Assembly: GCA_965215995.1 (NCBI GenBank)
Contig: OZ244128.1
Span: 3,472,001-3,536,000, forward strand
Reading direction: 5' to 3'
Length of the DNA: 64,000 bases
From: SZUA-309 sp965215995
GTDB lineage: Bacteria; Pseudomonadota; Gammaproteobacteria; Pseudomonadales; Azotimanducaceae
Below, piece by piece: positions 34,571-43,558 of this stretch. Positions within the stretch are counted from its first letter, which is position 1; each line of letters starts with the position of its first letter. The notes under the pieces were generated by a model. The model saw nothing but the letters and a program-made list of their open reading frames with translations. It searched no databases and was not told the DNA's origin. The translations under genes were made by a program, and so were the position numbers.

Positions 34571-35290
34571 CTAGCGGTAGCGACAAGCCTTCAAACCGTA
34601 GGTGGCGCAACTTGCCAGCAGTTCCGGCAGCTCGCTGGATGACTTGTGTCGCCACTGCTTGCGCCAGGCGCTGATCACCTTTTCCGGATAACGCAGCCGG
34701 CCCTTGGAGCCGTTGTAGCGTCCGAGTGCTTCTACGAGATCTCCGTTCGATACGTCCAGATAGTGCGCGAGGATGGTCGTGCCGTAGATGACGTTGGTTT
34801 CCACGTCCATCAGGTTGTCCATGGGTCGGCCGAGCTCGGCACGCCAGAACGGCATGATCTGCATCATACCTTGAGCACCAACCCTGGAGATGGCGTAGCG
34901 GTCGAAGTGGCTTTCAACCTGCATCACAGCAAGCACCAGGTCCGGGTCCAGTTCGGTCCGGTGTGCTTCCCGATAAACCAGTTGCAGCAGTGCCAGGCGT
35001 TCCGATTTCCGGTCCATGTAGCGGGCGAGTCGAGATTCGCTCGCCATCAGCCAGACCTGGGCATCGAACTTGTCGGTCTCCACGTGGCTGGCGGCCAGTG
35101 TTGCCGCCAGCTTGTCGAGCAGTTCCTGATCGGCCTCCGGTGCTGTCTGTGAGACCACCAGCATCTCGGCAGTGGCGTTTGTCACCCCGCCCTCTGCAGC
35201 GGCGATTGCGAGCGGCAGCAGAGCGAGTACCGCCGCCAGAAGCATACGGCTTCTGATCAGGGCTGGGCTTCGGCGAGGGTTGGCTGTCAT
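34571..35290 (-). CDS. Lytic transglycosylase, SLT domain
   Basis: The 239-residue protein has an N-terminal hydrophobic signal (about 12-32) and a C-terminal SLT-type goose-lysozyme domain (about 105-225). Glu126 in MQVESHFDRYAIS is the catalytic acid, followed by VGAQGMMQIMP and AHYLDVSNGDLVEALGRYNGSKG. It cleaves peptidoglycan with formation of anhydro-muramyl ends, in the periplasm. The gene begins 14 bases after proS and is probably read from the proS promoter. Confidence 0.87.
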   Translation of the reverse strand: MTANPRRSPALIRSRMLLAAVLALLPLAIAAAEGGVTNATAEMLVVSQTAPEADQELLDKLAATLAASHVETDKFDAQVWLMASESRLARYMDRKSERLALLQLVYREAHRTELDPDLVLAVMQVESHFDRYAISRVGAQGMMQIMPFWRAELGRPMDNLMDVETNVIYGTTILAHYLDVSNGDLVEALGRYNGSKGRLRYPEKVISAWRKQWRHKSSSELPELLASCATYGLKACRYR

Positions 35291-35304
35291 ATCCGGCTCG
35301 TGAT

Positions 35305-37008
35305 TCAGGCGTCCTGTGTGATCCGGCTCAGAACGTCGGCGAGCGGCACCGGTTCGGCATCACCGCCGGATCGGGCCTTGTACTCGACGTTTCCTTCCTT
35401 GAGCGCCCGATCACCAACGGTGATCCGGTGCGGAATGCCGATCAGATCCGCATCGGCGAACTTAACGCCCGGGCGGTCGTCGGTGTCGTCGAGCAGCACT
35501 TCCAGGTTCTCGTCCAGACACGTCTGGTAAAGCGCATCCGCTGCCTCGCGAACGGTATCCGATTTGCCGTAGTTGAGCGCAACGATGTGCACCGTAAAGG
35601 GTGCAACGGGCGTCGGCCATTTAATGCCAACTTCGTCATGGTTTTGCTCGATGATGGCAGCCACCAGACGGGTCACCCCCATGCCGTAGCAGCCCATGAT
35701 GGGAATCAGCGGCTTGCCTTCATGATCGAGCACGTCAGCGCCCATGGCCTCGGAGTAGATCTGGCCGAGCTGGAAGATGTGGCCGACCTCGATGCCGCGC
35801 AGGAATCTGAGTTCTCCCTGGCCGTTGGGCGCGGCTTCCCCGGCAACCACATTGCGGGCATCCACGACCCGCTCGGCGGTCACACTGAGGTCGCGCTCCC
35901 AGTTCACGTTGATGTGATGCCTGCCTTCCTCGTTGGCGCCACAGCAGAAATCGGTGACTGCATAGGCATATTCGTCCACATAGAAAGGTACGGTCAGATC
36001 CACCGGACCGATGGAGCCGGGTCGTGTGCCGAGCGCCGCAACGATCTCGGCCTCTTCCGCGAACGCCAGCGGCCGAGCAACACCGGGCAGCTTCTCCACC
36101 TTGATCTCGTTCAGCTCATGGTCGCCGCGCAGCACGATGGCGATCAGACCTTCCTCACCGCGCACCAGCATGGTCTTGACGCACTGGGATTCAGGCAGCG
36201 AGAGCAGTTCTCCCACCGCGGCAATCGTCGTGCAGTCCGGCGTATCGACCGTTCTCATGGCCTCACCGGGCTCGCCTCTGGGTGGCGGAGGTGCGCCGAC
36301 GGCGCGCTCCAGGTTGGCGGCGTAGTCGCCCTCGGTGGCATAGGCAATGATGTCTTCGCCGGACTCAGCCAGCACCTGAAACTCGTGGGTGTTGGTGCCG
36401 CCGATGTTGCCTGCATCCGCCTCCACTGCCCGGAAGTCCAGATCCATGCGGCTGAGGATGCGGCTGTAGCAGTCGTACATCTCCTGGTAGGTCTGATCGA
36501 AGGAAGCCTGATCCAGATCGAACGAGTAGCCATCCTTCATGGTGAACTCGCGAGCGCGCATGACGCCGAAGCGGGGCCGGATCTCGTCCCGGAACTTGGT
36601 CTGGATCTGATAGAAGTTGCAGGGCAGCTGTTTGTAGCTGTGTATCTCGCGTCGGAACAGGTCGGTGATGATCTCTTCATGAGTGGGTCCCAGACAGAAA
36701 TCCCGCTCATGTCGGTCGCTGAACCGCAGCAGTTCCGGCCCCATCTTGTCCCAGCGGCCCGAGTCTTCCCAGAGCTCACTGGGTTGGACCACCGGCATCA
36801 GCACTTCCTGGGCACCGCTCTTGTTCAGCTCTTCCCGGATGATGGTCTCGAGCTTGCGGATGACGCGCAGACCCAGCGGCAACCAGGTGTAGATGCCGGC
36901 GGCGACCTGGCGGATGAGACCGGCGCGCAGCATCAACCTGTGGCTGGCCACATCCGCATCCGCGGGATCTTCTTTCAGGGTGGGTAGCAGTAGCTGGCTC
37001 TGGCGCAT
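35305..37008 (-). CDS. proS: Prolyl-tRNA synthetase
   Basis: The 567-residue protein is a class II aminoacyl-tRNA synthetase. Motif 1 and 2 blocks (LPLGLRVIRKLETIIREE; FRDEIRPRFGVMRAREFTMKDGYSF) are clear. The YbaK-like editing domain is inserted at about 225-400. Motif 3 is followed by the anticodon-binding domain with a VLLDDTDDRPGVKFADADLIGIPHRI block. This is the long, editing-proficient bacterial type. The gene lies behind the HU gene, with a terminator between them. Confidence 0.96.
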   Translation of the reverse strand: MRQSQLLLPTLKEDPADADVASHRLMLRAGLIRQVAAGIYTWLPLGLRVIRKLETIIREELNKSGAQEVLMPVVQPSELWEDSGRWDKMGPELLRFSDRHERDFCLGPTHEEIITDLFRREIHSYKQLPCNFYQIQTKFRDEIRPRFGVMRAREFTMKDGYSFDLDQASFDQTYQEMYDCYSRILSRMDLDFRAVEADAGNIGGTNTHEFQVLAESGEDIIAYATEGDYAANLERAVGAPPPPRGEPGEAMRTVDTPDCTTIAAVGELLSLPESQCVKTMLVRGEEGLIAIVLRGDHELNEIKVEKLPGVARPLAFAEEAEIVAALGTRPGSIGPVDLTVPFYVDEYAYAVTDFCCGANEEGRHHINVNWERDLSVTAERVVDARNVVAGEAAPNGQGELRFLRGIEVGHIFQLGQIYSEAMGADVLDHEGKPLIPIMGCYGMGVTRLVAAIIEQNHDEVGIKWPTPVAPFTVHIVALNYGKSDTVREAADALYQTCLDENLEVLLDDTDDRPGVKFADADLIGIPHRITVGDRALKEGNVEYKARSGGDAEPVPLADVLSRITQDA

Positions 37009-37051
37009 GTGACTTCCTGATCTGACGTTAAAAAGATATCAGTTCTCCAAC

Positions 37052-37077
37052 AAAAAAAGGCCGCTCCGGGCGGCCTT
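37052..37077 (-). terminator. Rho-independent terminator behind the HU gene
   Basis: AAGGCCGC and GCGGCCTT form a perfect 8-bp GC-rich stem with a 5-base loop (37057-37077). On the minus strand it is followed directly by a T-run (37052-37058). It lies 23 bases past the HU stop and separates HU from proS. Confidence 0.85.
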
Positions 37078-37099
37078 CTTGAGAAGCTCGAGAGGTTGA

Positions 37100-37489
37100 T
37101 CAGCCAACCATTTCCTTCAGCTTCTTCAACGGGGTCACCCGAACACGGATGCTGGCCGGCTTCGGACCGATAACGATCTCTTCGCCGGTGGCAGGGTTAC
37201 GACCCATGCGCTTCTTGGTGGCCGGACGCTTCACGGACTTGATCTTCATCAGGCCCGGCAGCGTAAACTCGCCCGCACCGCGCTTTTTGATGTGCCGCTC
37301 GATCAGGGTTTCGAGCTCATCGAGGACAGCGCCAACCTGTACCTTGGTGAGATCGGTTTTGTCTGCGATCTCACCGAGGATGGCGGTCTTCGTCATCTTG
37401 GTGGTGATGGCAGGGGCCGGCTTCTTAGCCGCTGCCTTTTTCCTAGCCGGTGCCTTTCTCTTGGCAGAGGCCTTTTTCTTGGTCGCCAT
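37100..37489 (-). CDS. HU-family DNA-binding protein with Lys/Ala-rich N-terminal tail
   Basis: The 129-residue protein has an N-terminal basic extension of about 30 residues (KKKASAKRKAPARKK pattern), like eukaryotic histone H1 tails. A full HU/IHF domain follows, with the conserved DNA arm RMGRNPATGEEIVI at about 94-107. It binds and bends DNA non-specifically; the tail should add sequence-independent affinity. Bacterial HU is usually about 90 residues, so the tail is the notable part. The gene stands alone between its own terminator and the divergent fmdB. Confidence 0.87.
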   Translation of the reverse strand: MATKKKASAKRKAPARKKAAAKKPAPAITTKMTKTAILGEIADKTDLTKVQVGAVLDELETLIERHIKKRGAGEFTLPGLMKIKSVKRPATKKRMGRNPATGEEIVIGPKPASIRVRVTPLKKLKEMVG

Positions 37490-37747
37490 TAATATCTGGT
37501 CCCTATAGAGGTTTGATTAAAACGAGGCGATTCCACACCGGCTTCATGCTTCGGGGTTTCACCCTGTTCCTTGAATCGATGAATTAGCAGCAAAAACGTT
37601 GGTTTTTCTCCCTCATCGATGGTCGCGCTTTATAGCCCATCGCCTCTATGCAGGCAACAGTCCGGACGAGAAAAACAGCGATATGGCTGTATTTTTACGG
37701 GGTTTTTTAAGATCATGCGCCGCTTCACGAAAACCAGACGACTCCAA
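37490..37747. other. Divergent promoter region of HU and fmdB genes
   Basis: This 258-base stretch is the most AT-rich part of the neighbourhood and contains no credible ORF. It must hold the HU promoter (minus) and the promoter of the long fmdB-aspS-yebC run (plus). CGATGG and CCATCG (about 37616-37653) form loosely spaced arms. ACAGC/GCTGT (about 37675-37690) is a 5-bp hairpin followed by ATTTTT. Neither is convincing enough to call an operator or terminator. Confidence 0.5.
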
Positions 37748-38092
37748 ATGCCCATATACGAATATCGATGCGACAACTGCGGGCACGAATTCGACACCCT
37801 GCAGAAGGTCAGTGACGCAGCGCTCACGGATTGCCCTGCGTGCAGCAAGTCGGCGCTCAAGAAAAAGGTGTCGGCCGCCGGATTCCGCTTGAAGGGTGGT
37901 GGCTGGTACGAGACTGACTTCAAATCCGGGAACAAAAAGAATGTGGCCGGCTCGGAATCGAGCTCATCCAGCAGCGATTCATCGAGCAGCAGCGATTCAT
38001 CGAGCAGCAGCGATTCATCGAGCAGCAGCAGTTCATCGAGCTCGGAAACTTCCAGCTCGTCCAGCAGTTCGTCTGGCTCCTCTGGCAGCTAG
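37748..38092 (+). CDS. FmdB-type zinc-ribbon protein with Ser/Asp-rich repeat tail
   Basis: The 114-residue protein has an N-terminal zinc ribbon with Cys8, Cys11, Cys29 and Cys32 (MPIYEYRCDNCG start, typical of the FmdB/CxxC regulatory family) and the GGGWYETDFK segment. The last 45 residues are almost only Ser with Asp and Glu, encoded by an 18-bp tandem repeat. FmdB proteins commonly precede aspS in Gammaproteobacteria, as here, but their role is not settled. The ATG at 37748 is certain from the conserved N-terminus. Confidence 0.88.
   Translation: MPIYEYRCDNCGHEFDTLQKVSDAALTDCPACSKSALKKKVSAAGFRLKGGGWYETDFKSGNKKNVAGSESSSSSSDSSSSSDSSSSSDSSSSSSSSSSETSSSSSSSSGSSGS
37964..38038 (+). repeat. 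18-bp tandem repeat inside fmdB (Ser5-Asp unit)
   Basis: The unit TCATCGAGCAGCAGCGAT is repeated about three and a half times with an imperfect first copy. Asp codons recur exactly 18 bases apart at 37976, 37994 and 38012. Each unit codes for five Ser and one Asp. Being a multiple of three, copy-number change would alter tail length without a frameshift. Confidence 0.85.
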
Positions 38093-38121
38093 GACGGTTC
38101 AAGACCAGGAACAAAGAGAAG

Positions 38122-39903
38122 ATGCGCAGCCATTATTGCGGTGAGTTTAGCTCTGCCCATGTGGGAGAGGAAGTACAGGTTGTCGGCTGGGTGCACCGCC
38201 GCCGCGACCATGGCGGCGTGATCTTTCTAGATATTCGTGATCGCACCGGAATCGTGCAGGTGGTCTTCGACCCGGATACGGAAGAGAGCTTCGCCACCGC
38301 CGACAGAGTCCGGAACGAGTATGTGCTGGCCATGTCCGGCCGGGTGCGGCCGCGCCCGGAAGGGACGGTGAATCCCGACATGGCCACCGGCGAGATCGAG
38401 GTGCTCGGCAAAACCCTGGAAATTCTGAATGCCTCGCAGACGCCGCCCTTCCAGTTAGACGAGTACTCGGAGGCCGGTGAGGACATCCGGCTGCGCTACC
38501 GCTATCTGGATCTGCGTCGCCCGGAGATGCAGCAGCGGCTGAGAACTCGAGCCCGGATCACCAGCGCCACCCGGCGCTTCCTGGAATCCGAAGGTTTCTG
38601 GGAGGTGGAAACCCCGACTCTCACCCGGGCGACGCCGGAGGGTGCTCGCGACTACCTGGTGCCGAGCCGCACTCATCCAGGCGAGTTCTTCGCGTTGCCC
38701 CAATCGCCGCAGGTCTTCAAGCAGCTGCTGATGATCTCCGGCATGGACAAGTACTTCCAGATCGCCCGCTGCTATCGGGACGAAGATCTGCGTCACGACC
38801 GGCAGCCGGAGTTCACTCAGATCGACATCGAGGCGTCGTTTGTCCGCGAGCAGGACGTGATGGCTCTGACCGAGGGCATGCTGAAGAGCCTGTTCAAGGA
38901 AGTGCTGGACGTCACCCTGCCCGACTTCCCGGTGCTGACCTGGGAAGAAGCCATGTCCCGCTATGGCAGCGACAAGCCGGACCTCAGAAATCCGCTCGAG
39001 CTGACGGATATCGCCGACCTGATGCAGGCCGTGGAATTCAAGGTATTCAACGGTCCGGCGAACGATCCTGATGGTCGGGTGGTGGCGTTGCGGGCACCGG
39101 GTGGTGGATCGCTGTCACGAAAGGTGATCGATGACTACACGGACTTCGTGGCGCGTTACGGCGCCAAGGGCCTCGCCTACATAAAGGTAAACGACCGCAC
39201 GGCCGGTGCTGAGGGGCTGCAATCCCCCATCCTCAAGTTCCTGCCTGAATCGGTGGTCATGGAGGTGCTGGACCGCACGGGGGCCACGGACGGTGATGTG
39301 GTGTTCTTCGGCGCCGACAAGTTCAATGTGGTCTGCGATTCCATGGGCGCGCTGAGAAACGAGCTCGGTCGCGAGCTCGGCCTGATCAGCGATGCGGCGG
39401 AAGACAAGTGGGCACCGTGCTGGGTCATCGAGTTTCCGATGTTCGAGAAGGGCCGCGACGGCACCATTACCCCATTGCATCACCCCTTCACCAAACCACT
39501 GTGCGCTCCGGAGGCTCTCAAGAAAGACCCGTTGAAAGCCAGCTCCACGGCTTACGACGTGGTGCTGAACGGCTACGAAATCGGCGGCGGCAGCCTCCGG
39601 ATCCACGACCAGGAAATGCAGCAGGCAGTATTCGAGGCGCTGAAGATCGGCCAGGAAGCGGAGGTGAAGTTCGGTTTCCTGCTCGACGCGTTGAAGCTCG
39701 GCTGCCCACCGCATGGCGGTATCGCCCTCGGCCTCGACCGGCTGGTGATGCTGATGACGGACACCCATGCCATCCGAGACGTCATCGCCTTTCCGAAAAC
39801 CCAGACCGCCGCATGCCTGATGACGGCCGCCCCGGGGCCGGTTGACGAGCATCAGCTTCGGGAGTTGCATGTCCGTACGCTGAAAACTCAGAAAGAGAGC
39901 TGA
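38122..39903 (+). CDS. aspS: Aspartate-tRNA ligase
   Basis: The 593-residue protein is a class II synthetase of the bacterial AspRS type. It has an N-terminal OB-fold anticodon domain (about 1-105, VGWVHRRRDHGGVIFLDIRDR), a catalytic core with RCYRDEDLRHDRQPEFTQID (motif 2), the bacterial GAD insertion (about 285-415) and the motif 3 ALGLDRLVML. The gene is followed 12 bases later by yebC. The length is the usual one. Confidence 0.97.
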   Translation: MRSHYCGEFSSAHVGEEVQVVGWVHRRRDHGGVIFLDIRDRTGIVQVVFDPDTEESFATADRVRNEYVLAMSGRVRPRPEGTVNPDMATGEIEVLGKTLEILNASQTPPFQLDEYSEAGEDIRLRYRYLDLRRPEMQQRLRTRARITSATRRFLESEGFWEVETPTLTRATPEGARDYLVPSRTHPGEFFALPQSPQVFKQLLMISGMDKYFQIARCYRDEDLRHDRQPEFTQIDIEASFVREQDVMALTEGMLKSLFKEVLDVTLPDFPVLTWEEAMSRYGSDKPDLRNPLELTDIADLMQAVEFKVFNGPANDPDGRVVALRAPGGGSLSRKVIDDYTDFVARYGAKGLAYIKVNDRTAGAEGLQSPILKFLPESVVMEVLDRTGATDGDVVFFGADKFNVVCDSMGALRNELGRELGLISDAAEDKWAPCWVIEFPMFEKGRDGTITPLHHPFTKPLCAPEALKKDPLKASSTAYDVVLNGYEIGGGSLRIHDQEMQQAVFEALKIGQEAEVKFGFLLDALKLGCPPHGGIALGLDRLVMLMTDTHAIRDVIAFPKTQTAACLMTAAPGPVDEHQLRELHVRTLKTQKES

Positions 39904-39915
39904 TTCGGAGGATCG

Positions 39916-40656
39916 ATGGCCGGCCACAGCAAATGGTCCAACATCAAGCATCGCAAGGCGCGCCAGGATGCCAAACGGGCCAAGGTCTGGACCAAGCTCA
40001 TTCGCGAAATCACCGTTGCCGCTCGCCTGGGTGGGGGCGACCCAGCCGATAATCCGCGCCTCAGAGCCGCTGTGGACAAGGGCCTCGGCGCCAACATGCC
40101 GAAGGACACCATCGAGCGAGCCATTGCTCGAGGTGCCGGTGGTGAAGACGGCAGCGACGTCGAGGAGCTGACGTACGAGGGCTATGCCAATGGCGGCGTG
40201 GCCGTGCTTGTGGAAGTGATGACGGACAACCGGAACCGCACGGTGGCGGAGGTTCGGCACGCTTTCTCGAAGTTCGGCGGCAATCTGGGCACGGATGGCT
40301 CTGTGGCTTATCTGTTCAATCGGCAGGGACTGATCAGTTTCGCGCCCGGTGCGGACGAGGAAGCCATCATGGATGTGGCACTCGACGCAGGTGCCGAGGA
40401 CATTGAGAGCGAGGAAGACGGTGCCATCATGGTCACCACCCCCTGGGAGGTGATGGGTGATGTGGTGGATGCCCTGAAAGCGGCGTCTCTGGAGCCGGAC
40501 AATGCAGAAGTGGACATGGTGCCTTCCACCTACGCACCCTGCGACGATGAGCTGGCCGAGAATGTGCTCAAGCTCATCGATACCCTGGAAGAGCTGGACG
40601 ACGTGCAGAACGTCTACAGCAACGCCGATATTCCAGAAAGCGCTCTCGAAGGCTGA
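39916..40656 (+). CDS. yebC: YebC/PmpR family transcriptional regulator or translation factor
   Basis: The 246-residue protein begins with the family signature AGHSKWSNIKHRKARQDAKR and has GGDPADNPRLR and NRTVAEVRHAFSKFGGNLG. YebC proteins bind DNA in some bacteria and relieve ribosome stalling at proline stretches in others. The ATG has a GGAGGATCG Shine-Dalgarno. It lies between aspS and ruvC as in many Gammaproteobacteria. Confidence 0.95.
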   Translation: MAGHSKWSNIKHRKARQDAKRAKVWTKLIREITVAARLGGGDPADNPRLRAAVDKGLGANMPKDTIERAIARGAGGEDGSDVEELTYEGYANGGVAVLVEVMTDNRNRTVAEVRHAFSKFGGNLGTDGSVAYLFNRQGLISFAPGADEEAIMDVALDAGAEDIESEEDGAIMVTTPWEVMGDVVDALKAASLEPDNAEVDMVPSTYAPCDDELAENVLKLIDTLEELDDVQNVYSNADIPESALEG

Positions 40657-40666
40657 CGGGCTGCTC

Positions 40667-41158
40667 ATGTCTCGGGTGATCGGTATCGATCCCGGCTCCC
40701 GCCTGACGGGATACGGCGTCATCGAAGTCAATGCCCATGGGCTCAGCTATCTTGCCAGCGGCTGTATTCGTACCGGTCGGGGCCCCTTTGCGGAGCGGCT
40801 CGCGGAGATTTACCAGGGTGTGAATGCGCTGATCGGTGAGTATGACCCGGAAGCCATGGCCATTGAGGAAGTGTTTCTGGCGCGCAATCCGGACTCGGCG
40901 CTGAAGCTGGGTCAGGCTCGGGGCGTGGCCATCGCTGCTGGTGTGGCGCACGGGCTGCCGGTGCATGAGTACGCGGCCCGCAAGGTGAAGCTGGGCGTGG
41001 TGGGTACAGGCCGGGCGACCAAGGCGCAGGTTCAGCATATGGTCCGCGTGCTCCTGAAGCTTCCCGGCGAGCCGCAGGCGGATGCAGCGGATGCGCTTGC
41101 GATTGCCATTTGTCATGTCAATACTCTCGGGCTTGACCGTTATCCCCCCGGAACATAG
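40667..41158 (+). CDS. ruvC: Crossover junction endodeoxyribonuclease RuvC
   Basis: The 163-residue protein has the RNase H-fold acidic residues: Asp8 in IGIDPGSRLTG, the Glu of AIEEVF and the C-terminal ADAADALAIA aspartates. It cuts Holliday junctions as a dimer. The frame is open upstream inside yebC, but the ATG at 40667 fits the conserved N-terminus and comes 10 bases after the yebC stop. Confidence 0.96.
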   Translation: MSRVIGIDPGSRLTGYGVIEVNAHGLSYLASGCIRTGRGPFAERLAEIYQGVNALIGEYDPEAMAIEEVFLARNPDSALKLGQARGVAIAAGVAHGLPVHEYAARKVKLGVVGTGRATKAQVQHMVRVLLKLPGEPQADAADALAIAICHVNTLGLDRYPPGT

Positions 41159-41172
41159 AAGCAGATGTCCAG

Positions 41173-41802
41173 ATGATCGGCCGAATCCAGGGCAAATTGC
41201 TGGAGATAAGCGACAACCTCCTGCTCATCGATGTGAGCGGCGTCGCCTATGAGGTGGAGGCCACCAGCGCGGCGCTGGCCGCGGCTTCCGCTCCGGGTGT
41301 GGATATCACCCTCTTTACCCACTTCGTGGTCCGTGAGGATGCGCAGTTACTTTACGGCTTCGGCTCCAGAACCGAACGGGACGTGTTCCGGGACCTGATC
41401 CGGATCAATGGCGTTGGCCCGAAGATGGCCCTGGCCATTGTCTCCGGACTGACCCTGGAAGCGCTGGCTGAAGCAGTCCGAGCCAACGATGTGGGTCTGC
41501 TGACCCGGGTCCAGGGCGTGGGCAAGAAGACGGCTGAGCGGCTGTTGGTGGAGCTCAAAGACAAGCTCGGCAATCTGCACGTGGTGGTGAAGCCGGTCTC
41601 CGTGGGAGCAGATCACGAGGCCACGCGGGAGGCAGAAGAGGCGCTGGTCGCCCTCGGCTACCGCCCGGCGGAAGCTCAACGTGCGGTGGCAGCCGTTGCC
41701 GAGCACTTGGCGATGGCCAGCGGTGAGGAGCTGCTGCGGGCCGCATTGAAGCAGATTGCCCGGCAGGCAGAAGCGGCTACCGCTAGGAGTGAGGCGCGAT
41801 GA
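41173..41802 (+). CDS. ruvA: Holliday junction DNA helicase subunit RuvA
   Basis: The 209-residue protein has an N-terminal OB fold (IGRIQGKLLEI), two helix-hairpin-helix motifs (INGVGPKMALAIVSG and VQGVGKKTAERLLVELKDK) and a C-terminal UBA-like domain that contacts RuvB. It binds the junction as a tetramer. The stop overlaps the ruvB ATG (ATGA). Confidence 0.96.
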   Translation: MIGRIQGKLLEISDNLLLIDVSGVAYEVEATSAALAAASAPGVDITLFTHFVVREDAQLLYGFGSRTERDVFRDLIRINGVGPKMALAIVSGLTLEALAEAVRANDVGLLTRVQGVGKKTAERLLVELKDKLGNLHVVVKPVSVGADHEATREAEEALVALGYRPAEAQRAVAAVAEHLAMASGEELLRAALKQIARQAEAATARSEAR

Positions 41803-42854
41803 GCATTGAGCCCGATCGCCTGGTTTCGGCCGGTATCGCTACTTCCGACGGCAACGAGGCCAGAATCGAGCACGCCCTGCGGCCGGAACGGTTGTCCGAG
41901 TACGTCGGCCAGTCCGCGGTGAAAGAGCAGATGGAGATCTTCATCCAGGCCGCCCGGCAGCGTGACGAAGCCCTGGACCACACGCTGATTTTCGGCCCGC
42001 CGGGGCTCGGCAAGACCACGCTCGCCAACATCATTGCCAACGAGATGGGCGTTTCCATCAAGTCCACGTCCGGCCCGGTGCTGGAACGGGCGGCGGACCT
42101 GGCTGCCATGCTCACCAATCTGGAGCCGGGTGACGTCTTGTTCGTGGACGAAATTCATCGTCTTTCGCCCGTGGTGGAAGAGATTCTCTATCCGGCGATG
42201 GAAGATTTTCAGATCGATATCATGATCGGTGACGGCCCTGCGGCCCGCTCACTGAAACTCGATCTGCCAAAGTTCACCCTGGTGGGCGCCACCACCCGGG
42301 CAGGCCTGCTCACGTCGCCGCTTCGGGATCGTTTCGGCATCGTGCAACGTCTCGAGTTTTATACGGTCCAAGAGTTAACCGAGATCGTCACCAGCTCGGC
42401 GGCCAAGCTCAGACTGACCATCGAGATCGATGGCGCAGAAGAGGTGGCCAGGCGCTCCCGGGGCACGCCGCGGATCGCCAATCGGCTGCTGCGTCGGGCC
42501 CGCGACTTTGCTGAAGTGAAGGCGGATGGCGAGATCGATCAGCAGGTGGCCGATGACGCGTTGAACCTGCTGAAAGTGGATGCGAAAGGCTTCGACAGCA
42601 TGGACCGGCGCCTGCTGATGACCATCATGGAGAAGTTCTCCGGTGGACCGGTTGGGCTCGATTCCCTGGCTGCGGCAGTAAGCGAGGAGCGTGACACCAT
42701 CGAAGACGTGCTCGAGCCCTTCCTCATTCAGCAGGGCTTTCTGATGCGGACACCCCGTGGTCGCGTGGCTACCCACAAAGCCTATGAGCATTTCGGCCTG
42801 CCCACCCCGGAAGGTGCAGAAGTTCCCGCACAGCCGAAGCTCGATCTGGACTGA
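41799..42854 (+). CDS. ruvB: Holliday junction branch migration ATPase RuvB
   Basis: The 351-residue protein is an AAA+ motor with LRPERLSEYVGQ, Walker A GPPGLGKTT, Walker B FVDEIHRL, sensor ATTRAG and a winged-helix C-terminal domain (GFLMRTPRGRVAT). It drives branch migration on RuvA. It is translationally coupled to ruvA. The tolQ gene follows 11 bases later. Confidence 0.97.
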   Translation: MSIEPDRLVSAGIATSDGNEARIEHALRPERLSEYVGQSAVKEQMEIFIQAARQRDEALDHTLIFGPPGLGKTTLANIIANEMGVSIKSTSGPVLERAADLAAMLTNLEPGDVLFVDEIHRLSPVVEEILYPAMEDFQIDIMIGDGPAARSLKLDLPKFTLVGATTRAGLLTSPLRDRFGIVQRLEFYTVQELTEIVTSSAAKLRLTIEIDGAEEVARRSRGTPRIANRLLRRARDFAEVKADGEIDQQVADDALNLLKVDAKGFDSMDRRLLMTIMEKFSGGPVGLDSLAAAVSEERDTIEDVLEPFLIQQGFLMRTPRGRVATHKAYEHFGLPTPEGAEVPAQPKLDLD

Positions 42855-42865
42855 CAGGAGTACCC

Positions 42866-43543
42866 TTGCCCGAACAGCTATCCATATTTGAACTCATTGC
42901 CAATGCCAGCGCCCTGGTGCAGCTGGTCATGGCCGTGCTGGTGCTGGCCTCGCTCACCAGCTGGGTGATGATCTTCCAGCGCTGGATCTATCTGCGTCGA
43001 GTCGCGGTGGAGGTGGATGCCTTTGAAGACCATTTCTGGTCCGGGATCGATCTTCGCGAGCTGTACCGGGAACTGGAAAGCGAGGACGATCTGAACGGCA
43101 TTGAAGGGATGTTCGTCTCCGGCTTCAAGGAGTACACGAGGCTCTCCGAGCAGTCCGGGGCCGACACGGACTCCATCATGCAGGGTGTGCAGCGGGCCAT
43201 GCGGGTGTCGCTGAACCGGGAAGAAGAGAAGCTCGAGACCCATCTCGCGTTCCTGGCCACCGTCGGCTCCACCAGCCCGTACATTGGCCTGTTTGGCACG
43301 GTCTGGGGGATCATGAACTCCTTCCGCAGCCTGGCGAACATGAGCCAGGCGACTCTCGCCACCGTGGCACCCGGTATCTCCGAAGCGCTGGTTGCGACCG
43401 CGATGGGGCTGTTTGCAGCTATCCCGGCGGTGATCGGTTACAACCGCTTCTCCGCCAGGGTGGAAGTGCTCATCAAGCGCTATGAGACGTTCACCGAGGA
43501 GTTTACCGCCATCCTTTATCGTGCTGCACATGCCAAACGCTGA
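42866..43543 (+). CDS. tolQ: Tol-Pal system protein TolQ
   Basis: The 225-residue protein is a MotA/TolQ/ExbB proton channel subunit with three membrane helices (about 15-37, 130-155, 165-190) and the conserved GLFGTVWGIMNSF and ALVATAMGLFAAIPAVIGYN helices. It energises outer-membrane invagination during division with TolR and TolA. The start is TTG, 5 bases after AGGAG; no ATG is available, and the N-terminus matches TolQ. Confidence 0.95.
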   Translation: MPEQLSIFELIANASALVQLVMAVLVLASLTSWVMIFQRWIYLRRVAVEVDAFEDHFWSGIDLRELYRELESEDDLNGIEGMFVSGFKEYTRLSEQSGADTDSIMQGVQRAMRVSLNREEEKLETHLAFLATVGSTSPYIGLFGTVWGIMNSFRSLANMSQATLATVAPGISEALVATAMGLFAAIPAVIGYNRFSARVEVLIKRYETFTEEFTAILYRAAHAKR

Positions 43544-43558
43544 GGCGGAGTAGTTATC

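Noticed and set aside
35428..36987. 519-residue plus-strand frame
   Set aside because: It is antisense to proS, which has all synthetase motifs.
37675..37692. Hairpin followed by ATTTTT upstream of fmdB as a terminator
   Set aside because: The stem is only five base pairs and it lies in a divergent promoter region where no gene ends.
37964..38038. CRISPR-like repeat
   Set aside because: The 18-bp units are contiguous with no spacers and lie in frame inside fmdB.
39115..40731. 538-residue minus-strand frame
   Set aside because: It is antisense to aspS, yebC and the start of ruvC; no motif is seen.
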